Below, in pieces: positions 7,421 through 14,794 of a stretch of DNA of 20,252 bases (position 1 is the first letter of the stretch; each line of letters starts with the position of its first letter). Position numbers and translations under genes: made by a program. The stretch is taken from positions 1 through 20,252 of the forward strand of contig DUAA01000093.1 in the NCBI GenBank assembly GCA_012961055.1, read 5' to 3'. The notes beneath the pieces are model-generated. The model saw only the letters and a program-made list of their open reading frames with translations. It made no database searches and had not been told where the DNA came from. This DNA comes from Nitrospinaceae bacterium (GTDB lineage Bacteria > Nitrospinota > Nitrospinia > Nitrospinales > VA-1).

Positions 7421-7912
7421 TTAAATGGTTGTTTTCGGCAAGGCTTCCACTTTTTTGAGGCCCGGCTCCCGGTATTTTTCGGAATTTGGGAATTTTCCCG
7501 GGTGCATCTTTCCAGCCTCTTTTTCAGCTTCATATTTTGATGGGCAACTGGTCAATAAAGTGTTGGCGTGAAATATTCCATCTTTTCCCAAAGTACCTTC
7601 AACCACCACCTCACCACCATCTATAAACATATCCGGAGTTACCCCTTGGTAGGCTACCTTTAACGAGGCATCCTTCTCCTCGATTGAAAACCTCACATTT
7701 AAATAGTCATCGGGATCTCTCTGAATTGAGCCATTCACAACGTTCCCTTTTACTTTCATTCCTGTGCCTGCATAGGAAGCATTCTGGCTTAATAACTCAT
7801 CCACAGTAAAGAAATACTGCGAGGTATTGCTGATGCCCATGGTTATCAAATAACCAATTGCGCTAACTATTAAGAAGCTACCTACTATAAATTTAACTTT
7901 TTTCTGCTTCAT
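7421..7912 (-). CDS. ccmE: Heme chaperone CcmE, CXXXY variant
   Basis: CcmE is the periplasmic heme chaperone between CcmC and CcmF. The 163 residues comprise a short basic start, one membrane anchor (about 7-26) and an OB-fold domain with recognisable strands: YFFTVDELL, the MKVKGNVVNGSI strand and the GVTPDMFIDGGEVVVEGTL region. In most proteobacterial CcmE proteins heme is held covalently by the histidine of an HXXXY motif. Here the equivalent place reads LLTSCPSKY, with Cys123 and Tyr127, so the protein is of the CXXXY class known from archaea and Desulfovibrio. The C-terminal tail (HPGKFPNSEKYREPG) is flexible and basic. It is the first gene of the operon, behind a sigma70-like promoter. 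Confidence 0.93.
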   Translation of the reverse strand: MKQKKVKFIVGSFLIVSAIGYLITMGISNTSQYFFTVDELLSQNASYAGTGMKVKGNVVNGSIQRDPDDYLNVRFSIEEKDASLKVAYQGVTPDMFIDGGEVVVEGTLGKDGIFHANTLLTSCPSKYEAEKEAGKMHPGKFPNSEKYREPGLKKVEALPKTTI

Positions 7913-7964
7913 AAACGGCCTGATCCTTTGGCTGAAAAAATTCTTTATTTATTACTTTATAGCA

Positions 7965-7994
7965 ATAGTAGCATCCAGAATTTGGCCTTGTCAA
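7965..7994 (-). promoter_or_regulatory. Predicted sigma70-like promoter of the ccm operon
   Basis: On the minus strand a perfect TTGACA (bases 7989-7994) is followed after 18 bases by TACTAT (7965-7970), four of six matches to the -10 consensus. Transcription would begin near 7957, about 45 bases before the ccmE start codon. No other promoter-like element is evident within the tightly packed genes downstream, so this may drive the whole ccm operon. Confidence 0.6.
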
Positions 7995-8014
7995 AGCAAA
8001 TCCATTGAAAAAGA

Positions 8015-8058
8015 AAGGGCTAAATAATTTCTACCCTCTAATGGGTGAAACAGCCCTT
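8015..8058. repeat. Nested inverted repeat in the divergent intergenic region
   Basis: AAGGGCT at 8015-8021 is the exact reverse complement of AGCCCTT at 8052-8058. Between them ACCC (8033-8036) pairs with GGGT (8043-8046) around a six-base loop. The two stems are separated by unequal internal loops of 11 and 5 bases, so it could be a protein-binding palindrome or a weak RNA fold. There is no T-run suggesting a terminator directly after either arm. Confidence 0.35.
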
Positions 8059-8269
8059 ATATATATGACGAACTAACCCCAATATTTATTCTTATCAGCT
8101 TAAATTGCCCCAGACCCTGCCTTTTTTCCAACAATTGGCTTTTCACGCCTGGTTCTAATAATAGCGGTGTCACACTTTTCTTAGGAGCCCTTTCAAAATA
8201 ATACCGCCTTCTCCTTATAGGAAATCAATCAACCCCTGTTTACATAAAAAGTTAGCCCATTTTATCCTG

Positions 8270-8292
8270 GACAAATTTTCACCAATTTTGTC
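8270..8292. repeat. Imperfect palindrome upstream of the mraZ -35 element
   Basis: GACAAA at 8270-8275 is the reverse complement of TTTGTC at 8287-8292. The pairing extends two more bases on each side if one T is bulged, around a loop of about six bases. It ends ten bases before the TTGACA of the mraZ promoter, a position suitable for an activator or repressor. No known family's site is recognised, and chance is possible in AT-rich DNA. Confidence 0.3.
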
Positions 8293-8302
8293 GCCTTTTC
8301 AG

Positions 8303-8330
8303 TTGACAGGTTGTCGGGTTATGATAGGAT
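8303..8330 (+). promoter_or_regulatory. Predicted extended -10 sigma70 promoter of the dcw cluster (mraZp)
   Basis: A perfect TTGACA at 8303-8308 is followed after 16 bases by TAGGAT at 8325-8330. A TG dinucleotide one base before the -10 box (8322-8323) gives the TGn extended -10 form. Transcription would start near 8337, leaving a leader of about 60 bases before mraZ. No stronger candidate is seen upstream of the cluster. Confidence 0.65.
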
Positions 8331-8365
8331 TGTGTAGGAAAGTGTCTTAAAGTGTAACTTTATGT
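8329..8365 (+). promoter_or_regulatory. Candidate MraZ operator: 10-bp-spaced direct repeats
   Basis: Two identical heptamers AAAGTGT occur at 8339-8345 and 8349-8355, exactly one helical turn apart. A related ATTGTGT precedes them at 8329-8335 and a weaker TTTATGT follows at 8359-8365, so a TGT core recurs four times with a 10-base period. MraZ proteins are known to bind arrays of short direct repeats with about 10-bp spacing upstream of their own gene: TGGG-type in E. coli and AAAGTG-type in Mollicutes. The array begins in the -10 box and covers the likely transcription start, fitting autorepression of the whole dcw cluster. Confidence 0.65.
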
Positions 8366-8395
8366 CATAGTTTTATATTCGGTGAACGCAGCCAG

Positions 8396-8785
8396 ATGAA
8401 TAGTTTTTTAGGTACTTACAGCATTAGTTTGGACGATAAGGGCCGCTTCAATGTGCCAGCAAAATTTCGCAGCGCTTTGGAGCAATTTGGCCCGCAACTG
8501 GTCGTGTGTGTGATGGACCATTATCTGGTTGTCTTTCCACAAAATGAGTGGTCTGAAAACGAAGTAAAATTGAGCGACCTGAACGCTTTTGACAAAAATG
8601 ATCGAAATCGCTTGCGTGAGTTTTATTCCAAAGCAACCGAATGCGAAATGAAGTCTGGAAAAATATTGCTCCCTGCCAACCAAAGAGAAATAGCCGGACT
8701 TAACAAGGAAGCTATTCTTGTAGGAATGTCCAAAACCTTTGAGGTTTGGTCTCCTGAAGAATGGCATAAGCAGGGGCAAGCATAA
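8396..8785 (+). CDS. mraZ: Transcriptional regulator MraZ
   Basis: MraZ is the DNA-binding first gene of most dcw clusters and a regulator of their transcription. The 129 residues form two AbrB-like (SpoVT) repeats. The first holds the canonical DKGR at 14-17 within YSISLDDKGRFNVPAKFR. The second reads ECEMKSGKILLPANQRE (about 82-98), where the usual D-x-x-G-R has become KSGK, so one DNA-contact motif is degenerate. The protein is shorter than the usual 140-150 residues, with a brief C-terminal tail. A GGTGA element lies about 10 bases before the ATG at 8396. The repeats at 8329-8365 directly upstream are a likely binding site for its own product. Confidence 0.95.
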   Translation: MNSFLGTYSISLDDKGRFNVPAKFRSALEQFGPQLVVCVMDHYLVVFPQNEWSENEVKLSDLNAFDKNDRNRLREFYSKATECEMKSGKILLPANQREIAGLNKEAILVGMSKTFEVWSPEEWHKQGQA

Positions 8786-8830
8786 AAGGCATTCCATCGA
8801 CATAAACTTCAATGGAGCAACCAAAATACC

Positions 8831-9769
8831 ATGCCAGAGTACCACAAATCGATAATGAAACGAGAAGTGCTTCGTTATCTGGGTATTCCCACGGAAGGTG
8901 TAATCGTGGATGGCACACTCGGGGATGGAGGTCATACGGAATTCATCCTTAATAATACAGCGCCTGAGATTCGAGTTTTCGCAATCGACCGTGACCGCTC
9001 GGCCATAGAACGCGCCAGAGAAAGGCTGTCTCCTTTTCGGGATAGGGTGACTCTGGCCCATGGTGAGCTAGGAGATCTTAAAAACCTCGTAGCTCAAAAC
9101 GGGATCACGCAAATCGCTGGACTGCTCATGGACTTGGGAGTCTCTTCACCTCAGTTAGATACGCCTGACCGTGGTTTCAGCATTAAGCATGATGGGCCGC
9201 TTGATATGCGGATGGACCCCTCGCAGCAAACTTCAGCGGCAGACCTTCTGAGAAAGCTTTCTGATGCAGAGTTGGTTTCCATTATTAAGAATTTTGGTGA
9301 AGAACGTTACTCAAAACGAATCGTTCGCTCAATTCGTAAGGAGCAGGCGGAACACCCCATCATCACAACAGGTCAACTTTCCAGGGCCGTATCAAGGGTG
9401 GTCAGATCACCGCGTCATTCACGGATCCATCCGGCTACAAAAACTTTTCAGGCTCTGAGGATAGCTGTCAATGAGGAACTGGATCAATTAAAGCGGGCTT
9501 TGCAAGATGTAATCGGGCTTCTCAGTTCAACCTCTCGGTTAGTAGTGATTTCATTTCACTCTCTAGAGGACCGGATTGTGAAAACATTCTTTCGAGATGA
9601 GCAAAAAGGTTGTTCCTGTCCACCTAAAATTCCTATGTGTATTTGTGGAAGAACACAAACATTAAAGATTTTAACTCGTAAACCTATTATGCCTTCGGAA
9701 GAAGAAATAGCGCAAAACCCAAGATCGGTGAGCGCGAAATTAAGGGTCGCAGAAAGGGTTTATGCTTAA
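8831..9769 (+). CDS. rsmH: 16S rRNA (cytosine(1402)-N(4))-methyltransferase RsmH (MraW)
   Basis: RsmH methylates N4 of C1402 in the decoding centre of 16S rRNA using S-adenosylmethionine. The 312 residues are the family's normal length. The cofactor site is marked by DGTLGDGGHTE at 27-37 and AIDRD at 51-55, and the family signature DLGVSSPQLD at 101-110 is followed by RGFS at 114-117 and DGPLDMRMD at 121-129. The C-terminal region carries the CSCPP...MCICG cysteine pattern and the closing NPRSVSAKLRVAERV-type motif. The ATG at 8831 begins MPEYHKSIMKREV, matching the usual EYHxxVL start; a GGAG lies 13 bases upstream, somewhat far. The gene is 45 bases after mraZ, and its end overlaps ftsL by 8 bases. 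Confidence 0.96.
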   Translation: MPEYHKSIMKREVLRYLGIPTEGVIVDGTLGDGGHTEFILNNTAPEIRVFAIDRDRSAIERARERLSPFRDRVTLAHGELGDLKNLVAQNGITQIAGLLMDLGVSSPQLDTPDRGFSIKHDGPLDMRMDPSQQTSAADLLRKLSDAELVSIIKNFGEERYSKRIVRSIRKEQAEHPIITTGQLSRAVSRVVRSPRHSRIHPATKTFQALRIAVNEELDQLKRALQDVIGLLSSTSRLVVISFHSLEDRIVKTFFRDEQKGCSCPPKIPMCICGRTQTLKILTRKPIMPSEEEIAQNPRSVSAKLRVAERVYA

Positions 9770-10079
9770 CGGGGTTCGCAGTCTTATCAAGGGTCAACTT
9801 CATATGTCCTCTAAGGATTTCTGGATGGTCATTTCGATCTCCATCTTGTTCATGTTCGGAGCATTAGCCCTGGTTTGGCCTAATATCAAGAAAATTAAAC
9901 TGGCTTATGGGTATCAAGAACTGGACAAAGAACACAGTGTGCTGTTGAAAGAAAACCGCCTGCTCAATCTTGAACGCGAGAGTTTGAGGTCTCTAGATCG
10001 TATTCATTTTCTAGCAAAAAACGAGGTGGGAATGAAAGAACCTGATGCGAATAAATTGATTACCATTTTACTGAAATAG
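9762..10079 (+). CDS. ftsL: Cell division protein FtsL
   Basis: FtsL is a bitopic division protein that, with FtsB and FtsQ, activates the FtsW-FtsI synthase at the septum. The 105 residues have a short cytoplasmic start, one membrane helix at about 22-39 (MVISISILFMFGALALVW) and a periplasmic heptad-like stretch rich in Leu, Glu and Lys (KLAYGYQELDKEHSVLLKEN onward), consistent with a coiled coil. Sequence conservation in FtsL is low, so position between rsmH and ftsI carries weight. The chosen ATG overlaps rsmH by 8 bases and has GAAAGG four bases ahead. A second ATG at 9804 (residue 15) with AAGGG ten bases upstream is a plausible alternative start. Confidence 0.88.
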   Translation: MLNGVRSLIKGQLHMSSKDFWMVISISILFMFGALALVWPNIKKIKLAYGYQELDKEHSVLLKENRLLNLERESLRSLDRIHFLAKNEVGMKEPDANKLITILLK

Positions 10080-10084
10080 TATTC

Positions 10085-11830
10085 ATGAAAAAACAAAACA
10101 AACAAGTAGTGGGAACGTTTAGAGATGGGATTAAAACCCGTTTAACGATTATCTCTATATTTCTCTTTCTGTTTGGAGCAGCATTAATCGCCCGACTGGC
10201 TTTTTTACAGATCATTCAACATGACACCCTCGTAGCTCAATCTGAAAAGCAGTATCTAAGGACGGTCAAAACTCATTTCGGGCGCGGAATGATCTACGAT
10301 CGCAATTTAAACGAACTTGCACGCAATGTCGAAGTGGAATCGATTTTTGTGAATCCCTCGGAAATATTGGATAGAAAATCTGCGGCCCGTATTCTTTCGG
10401 CAACACTGAAGCTTGAGCAAGACCAGGTCCTTAAAAAGATTTCTTCTAAAAAACACTTCGTATGGATCAAGCGGAAATGCTCTCTCGATGAGGTTGTGAG
10501 CCTGAAAAAAGCTAATTTGGCGGGCGTGGGGTATTTATCTGAGCAAAAAAGGTTCTATCCTAAACGCGAGCTTGCAGCAAACGTTCTAGGATTTGTCGGG
10601 ATGGATAATCAGGGCCTCGCTGGTATTGAGTACGCTTACCAGAATAAGCTAAAAGGCGCCACCTTCAGGCGAGTTATGGAGCGCGATGCCCGCGGAAGGA
10701 GTATTCATTCTAATGAGGGATTGCGCAATTCCAGTGCCGGAAGTTACGACTTGGTCCTTACCTTGGACGAGGTCATTCAGTTCACCACTGAATACCATTT
10801 AAAGAAACAAGTTGAGCGTTTTAAAGCTTCCTCTGGGATGGCCATAGTCATGAATCCTTATACAGGGGAAATTTATGCAATGGCCAACGTCCCCCAATTT
10901 AACCCAAACCACTATGGAGTTTTTCCTTCTCATACCTGGAGAAATAACACCATTGCCAGTTCCTACGAGCCGGGGTCGATATTCAAGCCTATTATTGCTG
11001 CTACTGCCTTGGACAAGGGTCTGGCAAAACCACAAGATAAGTTCTTTTGTGAAAATGGAACACTAAAAATTGGAGGTGTTTATATCAGGGAGGCTTCCAA
11101 CCATAAGTACGACTGGTTGACCATGAGCGATATCATTGCCAAGTCCAGCAATATCGGAGCAATTAAGATTGCACAGAAAGTCGGGGAAAAACATTTTTAT
11201 GAATACATTCGAAATTTTGGGTTCGGCGAGAAATCCAATTTATCCCTTCCCGGGGAATCCGCAGGGCAGCTCAAGGACCCAAAGAATTGGACCGACCTAT
11301 CTCTCGCTTCTATATCATTTGGACACGAGATTGCCGTCACTCCTATCCAAATGGTAAGTGCCTTGGCGGCGATTGCCAACGGTGGGAACCTGATGGAACC
11401 CCGTATTGTTCACGCCCTCATTAAGAATAGCAGGGTCATAGAATCTTTTAAGCCTAAGGTAGTGCGGAGGGTTATTTCTGAAAAAACCAGCCGGGAAATG
11501 ATTGAACTTCTAAAGTCAGTGGTAACAACCGGTACTGGAGGAAAAGCAGCATTGGAAGGGTTTGATGTGGCGGGAAAAACTGGAACGGCGCAAAAATATA
11601 ATATGGAAACCCGGTCCTACTCCAAGACAGAATTCATTTCCTCCTTTATTGGTTTTGCTCCGGCAGACTCTCCGCGCCTAGTTATTTTAGTAATGATTGA
11701 CAACCCTAAAGAGGCGCATTGGGGAAGTGTTGTAGCGGCACCCGTGTTCCAGAAAATAGCAAAAAAGGCGTTGCGTTATTTAAACGTTCCGTCAAGCAAA
11801 GAACGTATTTTTATTCTCGATCGAGCCTGA
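10085..11830 (+). CDS. ftsI: Peptidoglycan D,D-transpeptidase FtsI (penicillin-binding protein 3)
   Basis: FtsI is the class B penicillin-binding protein that cross-links septal peptidoglycan in the periplasm, paired with FtsW. The 581 residues have a single N-terminal membrane anchor (about 20-39), a PBP dimerisation domain including GRGMIYDRN and RFYPKRELAANVLGFVG, and a transpeptidase domain. The three active-site motifs are complete: SIFK at 298-301 with nucleophile Ser298, SSN at 354-356 and KTG at 498-500. There is no PASTA domain at the C-terminus, which separates it from SpoVD-type proteins. It starts six bases after ftsL, and its TGA shares one base with the murE ATG. Confidence 0.96.
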   Translation: MKKQNKQVVGTFRDGIKTRLTIISIFLFLFGAALIARLAFLQIIQHDTLVAQSEKQYLRTVKTHFGRGMIYDRNLNELARNVEVESIFVNPSEILDRKSAARILSATLKLEQDQVLKKISSKKHFVWIKRKCSLDEVVSLKKANLAGVGYLSEQKRFYPKRELAANVLGFVGMDNQGLAGIEYAYQNKLKGATFRRVMERDARGRSIHSNEGLRNSSAGSYDLVLTLDEVIQFTTEYHLKKQVERFKASSGMAIVMNPYTGEIYAMANVPQFNPNHYGVFPSHTWRNNTIASSYEPGSIFKPIIAATALDKGLAKPQDKFFCENGTLKIGGVYIREASNHKYDWLTMSDIIAKSSNIGAIKIAQKVGEKHFYEYIRNFGFGEKSNLSLPGESAGQLKDPKNWTDLSLASISFGHEIAVTPIQMVSALAAIANGGNLMEPRIVHALIKNSRVIESFKPKVVRRVISEKTSREMIELLKSVVTTGTGGKAALEGFDVAGKTGTAQKYNMETRSYSKTEFISSFIGFAPADSPRLVILVMIDNPKEAHWGSVVAAPVFQKIAKKALRYLNVPSSKERIFILDRA

Positions 11831-13392
11831 TGGAACCAACAAGCCCAGCAAGCTATTTAGTATTTCCTAAAAACGGTTATCTAAACGTGACTGATAATTT
11901 CAAACAAAAACTTTCCCAACTAATCAAGGGTGTGCCCACTACTAATGTCCTGGGAACCCTAGACCGCTCTATTCGAGAAATCGTTTACGACTCTAGGAAA
12001 GTCAATCCGTCAAGTTTGTTCGTGGCTATATCGGGAGAAAATCAAGACGGGAACGCATTCATAAAAGATGCGATTGCCCAGGGAGCATCTGCTTTTATTA
12101 CACAAACACCTCTTGACTCTCTATGCAACCTCAGGTTTGGCTCGAGTGACGTAACAGCGCTATGCGTCGAGAATTCTCGGAAAGCGCTGTCTTCAGTCAG
12201 CGCCAATTTTTATCGCCGACCGTCGGAGCGTTTAAATTTAACCGGAATTACTGGCACGAATGGGAAAACCACTACAGCATACATTCTTGAGGCGCTGTTC
12301 AAGGCAGAAGGCATCAGGACAGGAGTTATTGGTACTATAAATTACCATTACGGAAACAGAAAGTTTTCGGCTCCTGTCACAACTCCTGAGTCTTTGGACT
12401 TGAACCGGATGCTGGATGAAATGATTGAAGAGAAAGTTGAAAGTTGTTTTCTGGAGGTCTCTTCTCATGCCCTTCACCAAAGCCGTGTTTATGACATGCG
12501 TATCAAAACGGGTATTTTCACCAACTTGAGCCGTGATCATTTGGATTTTCATGGCGATATGGATCACTACAAAAATACTAAGAAAAAACTATTTCTTGAC
12601 AATCAGGTTCAACATTCAATTTTCAATATTGATGATAGCGTTGGGCGGGAATTTGCAAAGGAATTCCAATCGGATTCCTTCACCACAGGCATTGACAGCA
12701 ATGCGGATTTCAAGGCTGAAAATATTGTGCTTACAAAATCGGGTTGCCAGTTTACCCTGAAAACCCCTTTTGGGGCTGGAGAAATTTATTCCAACCTTCT
12801 TGGTCAGCATAATGTTCACAACCTCCTCTCTGCTGGGGCAGGTGCTATGGCGCAAAATATTTCCATGGAAAGAATTCAGGATGTATTTCGCAATATCCAG
12901 CCTATACCCGGCAGATTCGAACGTATTGAAAATAATCATGGGTTTTCCGTGTTGGTGGATTATGCGCACACGGATGACGCTCTCTCTAACGCCATCTCGA
13001 CTGCCAAGGCTTTCACGGAAGGCAAACTAATTGTGGTGTTTGGTTGCGGCGGAGACCGCGATAAGGGAAAAAGAGCAGTCATGGGGAATACTGTTTTGAG
13101 AAAAGCGGATTTTTCCATCGTCACTTCTGACAATCCCAGAACAGAAGATCCTAAGCAAATCATAGATGACATCCTTCAAGGTGTTCCTTCCTCTTCCCAA
13201 AAGGGTGACGACTATGTAGCCATTGTTAATCGACAAGAAGCCATTGAGCACGCAATACAGATTGCCGAAAAAAACGATTTAGTTCTCATTGCAGGAAAAG
13301 GTCACGAGGATTATCAGATCTTGGGAGCAGAAACCCTTCACTTTGATGATCGGGAAATTGCCCGTTCTGCTTTGAGAAAGCGAAACCATTGA
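11830..13392 (+). CDS. murE: UDP-MurNAc-L-Ala-D-Glu:meso-diaminopimelate ligase MurE
   Basis: MurE adds the third residue of the peptidoglycan stem peptide in the cytoplasm. With the start at 11830 the protein has 520 residues. The ATP site is GTNGKTT at 142-148, the substrate region includes TTPESLD and the lysine expected to be carbamylated is probably Lys251 in YKNTKKKLF. The DNPR motif at 434-437 is the known determinant for meso-diaminopimelate; lysine-adding enzymes differ there. The frame is open further upstream inside ftsI, but the ATG that overlaps the ftsI stop (TGATG) is the sensible start. A GTG at 11887 would give a 501-residue form closer to the usual length and beginning next to the conserved KLSQLIKGV, so the N-terminal 19 residues are uncertain. 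Confidence 0.95.
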   Translation: MEPTSPASYLVFPKNGYLNVTDNFKQKLSQLIKGVPTTNVLGTLDRSIREIVYDSRKVNPSSLFVAISGENQDGNAFIKDAIAQGASAFITQTPLDSLCNLRFGSSDVTALCVENSRKALSSVSANFYRRPSERLNLTGITGTNGKTTTAYILEALFKAEGIRTGVIGTINYHYGNRKFSAPVTTPESLDLNRMLDEMIEEKVESCFLEVSSHALHQSRVYDMRIKTGIFTNLSRDHLDFHGDMDHYKNTKKKLFLDNQVQHSIFNIDDSVGREFAKEFQSDSFTTGIDSNADFKAENIVLTKSGCQFTLKTPFGAGEIYSNLLGQHNVHNLLSAGAGAMAQNISMERIQDVFRNIQPIPGRFERIENNHGFSVLVDYAHTDDALSNAISTAKAFTEGKLIVVFGCGGDRDKGKRAVMGNTVLRKADFSIVTSDNPRTEDPKQIIDDILQGVPSSSQKGDDYVAIVNRQEAIEHAIQIAEKNDLVLIAGKGHEDYQILGAETLHFDDREIARSALRKRNH

Positions 13393-14792
13393 TGAAAGGG
13401 AAAGCGCAAGAATGTCTAAAGGCTATTGCAGGGCAACTACTCCATGGAGGTCCTGATTGTTTATTTCAAGGAGTGTCTATAAATTCCCGTACGGTCTCGA
13501 AAGGAGAATTGTTTGTTTGCATAAAAGGTGAGCGTTTTGATGGGCATGACTTTCTGGCTGACGTGATAAATAGAAAGGTGGGAGGAATTATTCTGTCTGA
13601 TGCGAATAAATATCCTAATCAGCCCAACCCTGATGATGACGGGCCTTTTGTAATCCGAGTTCCAGACACACTGAAAGCCTTGCAGGATCTGGCAATATTC
13701 CAGAGGAATCGACATCCGTTCAAGGTTATTGCCGTTACCGGGACAAATGGAAAATCAACCACTAAAGAAATGATCGCTTCAATATTGGAAACAAAGTTCA
13801 AGACATTGAAGACACAGGGGAACCTGAATAACCATATCGGATTACCCTTGACTCTCCTAGAGAGAGAACCTTCCCATGAGATAGGAGTCCTTGAAATGGG
13901 AATGAGCGCTGCAGGGGAAATTAAAAAGCTGGCTGAAATAGCACAACCCGATATAGGGGTCATCACTAATATTTCCGAAGGACATATGGTGCAATTGAAA
14001 AGCATTAAAGATATTCAGGCCGCGAAAGGAGAGCTGTTTGATTCCTTGACTGAAGAAGGTACAGCCATTGTCAATGCCGATGATCCTCTGATACTGGAGT
14101 TAGCTCGATCACTTCGCGCCAAAACCGTTACCTTTGGCATAGAGCAACCTGCGGATGTAAGGGCCGTTGAAATAGAAAGCAAAGGCAACTTGGGTTTTCA
14201 TTTTAAAGTCCAGCTTTTCGACAAAACGCTATTTATCCATCTCCCCTATCTGGGCTACTACAATATTTATAACACTCTCGTGGCTCTGGCAACGGGTCAT
14301 TCCTTAGGAATACAAGAAGATGCGATGACTCGCGGGTTAGAAAATTTTCAGCGCATGTCACAACGCAACGAGCAAATGCAGCATAAAGGGATCGACCTTA
14401 TTGATGATACGTACAATGCCAATCCCAAATCCATGGTGGAAGCATTAAAAACCCTGAATAACTATAAAACTCAAGGCCGACGAATTTTCGTTATCGGCGA
14501 CATGCTCGAATTGGGAGACCGGTCCACCCACGCGCATAAAAATTTAGGCGAAGAAATTGCCCGATCAAAAATAGACATTCTGGTCGCAGTTGGAAAGTTG
14601 GCAAGCCTATCAGCAAAAAGCGCTCAAATCATGGCAGGTAAAAAATTCCGGGCCCTAGAGTTCTCCGATCATCAGAATGCGGTGGAGTTTTTACTCCAAG
14701 AGGCTAGAAGTGGGGATTGCATAGTGTTCAAAGGTTCGCGAGGGGCTGCAATAGAAAAAATACTACAAACTTTTATCGCAAATAAGAATTAA
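13392..14792 (+). CDS. murF: UDP-MurNAc-tripeptide:D-Ala-D-Ala ligase MurF
   Basis: MurF completes the cytoplasmic UDP-MurNAc-pentapeptide by adding D-alanyl-D-alanine. The protein has 466 residues. The ATP-binding motif GTNGKST lies at 117-123, followed by NLNNHIGLPLTLL (144-156), EMGMSAAGEI (168-177) and DDTYNANPKSM at 338-348, all MurF hallmarks. The ATG at 13392 shares one base with the murE stop (TGATG). A TTG at 13389 would add one residue, but the ATG is the better choice. The N-terminal domain (SINSRTVSKGELFVCIKGE) is the UDP-substrate binding part. The gene is followed two bases later by mraY. Confidence 0.96.
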   Translation: MKGKAQECLKAIAGQLLHGGPDCLFQGVSINSRTVSKGELFVCIKGERFDGHDFLADVINRKVGGIILSDANKYPNQPNPDDDGPFVIRVPDTLKALQDLAIFQRNRHPFKVIAVTGTNGKSTTKEMIASILETKFKTLKTQGNLNNHIGLPLTLLEREPSHEIGVLEMGMSAAGEIKKLAEIAQPDIGVITNISEGHMVQLKSIKDIQAAKGELFDSLTEEGTAIVNADDPLILELARSLRAKTVTFGIEQPADVRAVEIESKGNLGFHFKVQLFDKTLFIHLPYLGYYNIYNTLVALATGHSLGIQEDAMTRGLENFQRMSQRNEQMQHKGIDLIDDTYNANPKSMVEALKTLNNYKTQGRRIFVIGDMLELGDRSTHAHKNLGEEIARSKIDILVAVGKLASLSAKSAQIMAGKKFRALEFSDHQNAVEFLLQEARSGDCIVFKGSRGAAIEKILQTFIANKN

Positions 14793-14794
14793 AA

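Larger units (their letters stand above)
7995..8302. other. Intergenic stretch between the divergent promoters, no gene found
   Basis: I find no convincing coding frame or structured RNA gene here. It contains two inverted repeats listed separately (8015-8058 and 8270-8292) and an alternating TA tract around 8058-8065. The length is more than two divergent promoters need, so regulatory sites or a small RNA remain possible but unproven. Confidence 0.5.

Noticed and set aside
8058..8066. Alternating TA tract resembling a -10 box
   Set aside because: No convincing -35 element at the right distance on either strand.
8239..8266. Second possible promoter upstream of mraZ (TTTACA, 16 bases, TTTATC)
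   Set aside because: The -10 match is only about three of six bases and the nearby TTGACA/TAGGAT pair is much better.
8408..9061. Long open frame (217 codons) on the minus strand across mraZ and the start of rsmH
   Set aside because: It lies opposite two unmistakable genes, has no recognisable domain and runs through the mraZ-rsmH gap without its own signals.
11719..11829. In-frame upstream extension of murE inside ftsI
   Set aside because: The extra 37 codons overlap the conserved end of the FtsI transpeptidase domain and look unlike MurE; the ATG at the ftsI stop is a better start.
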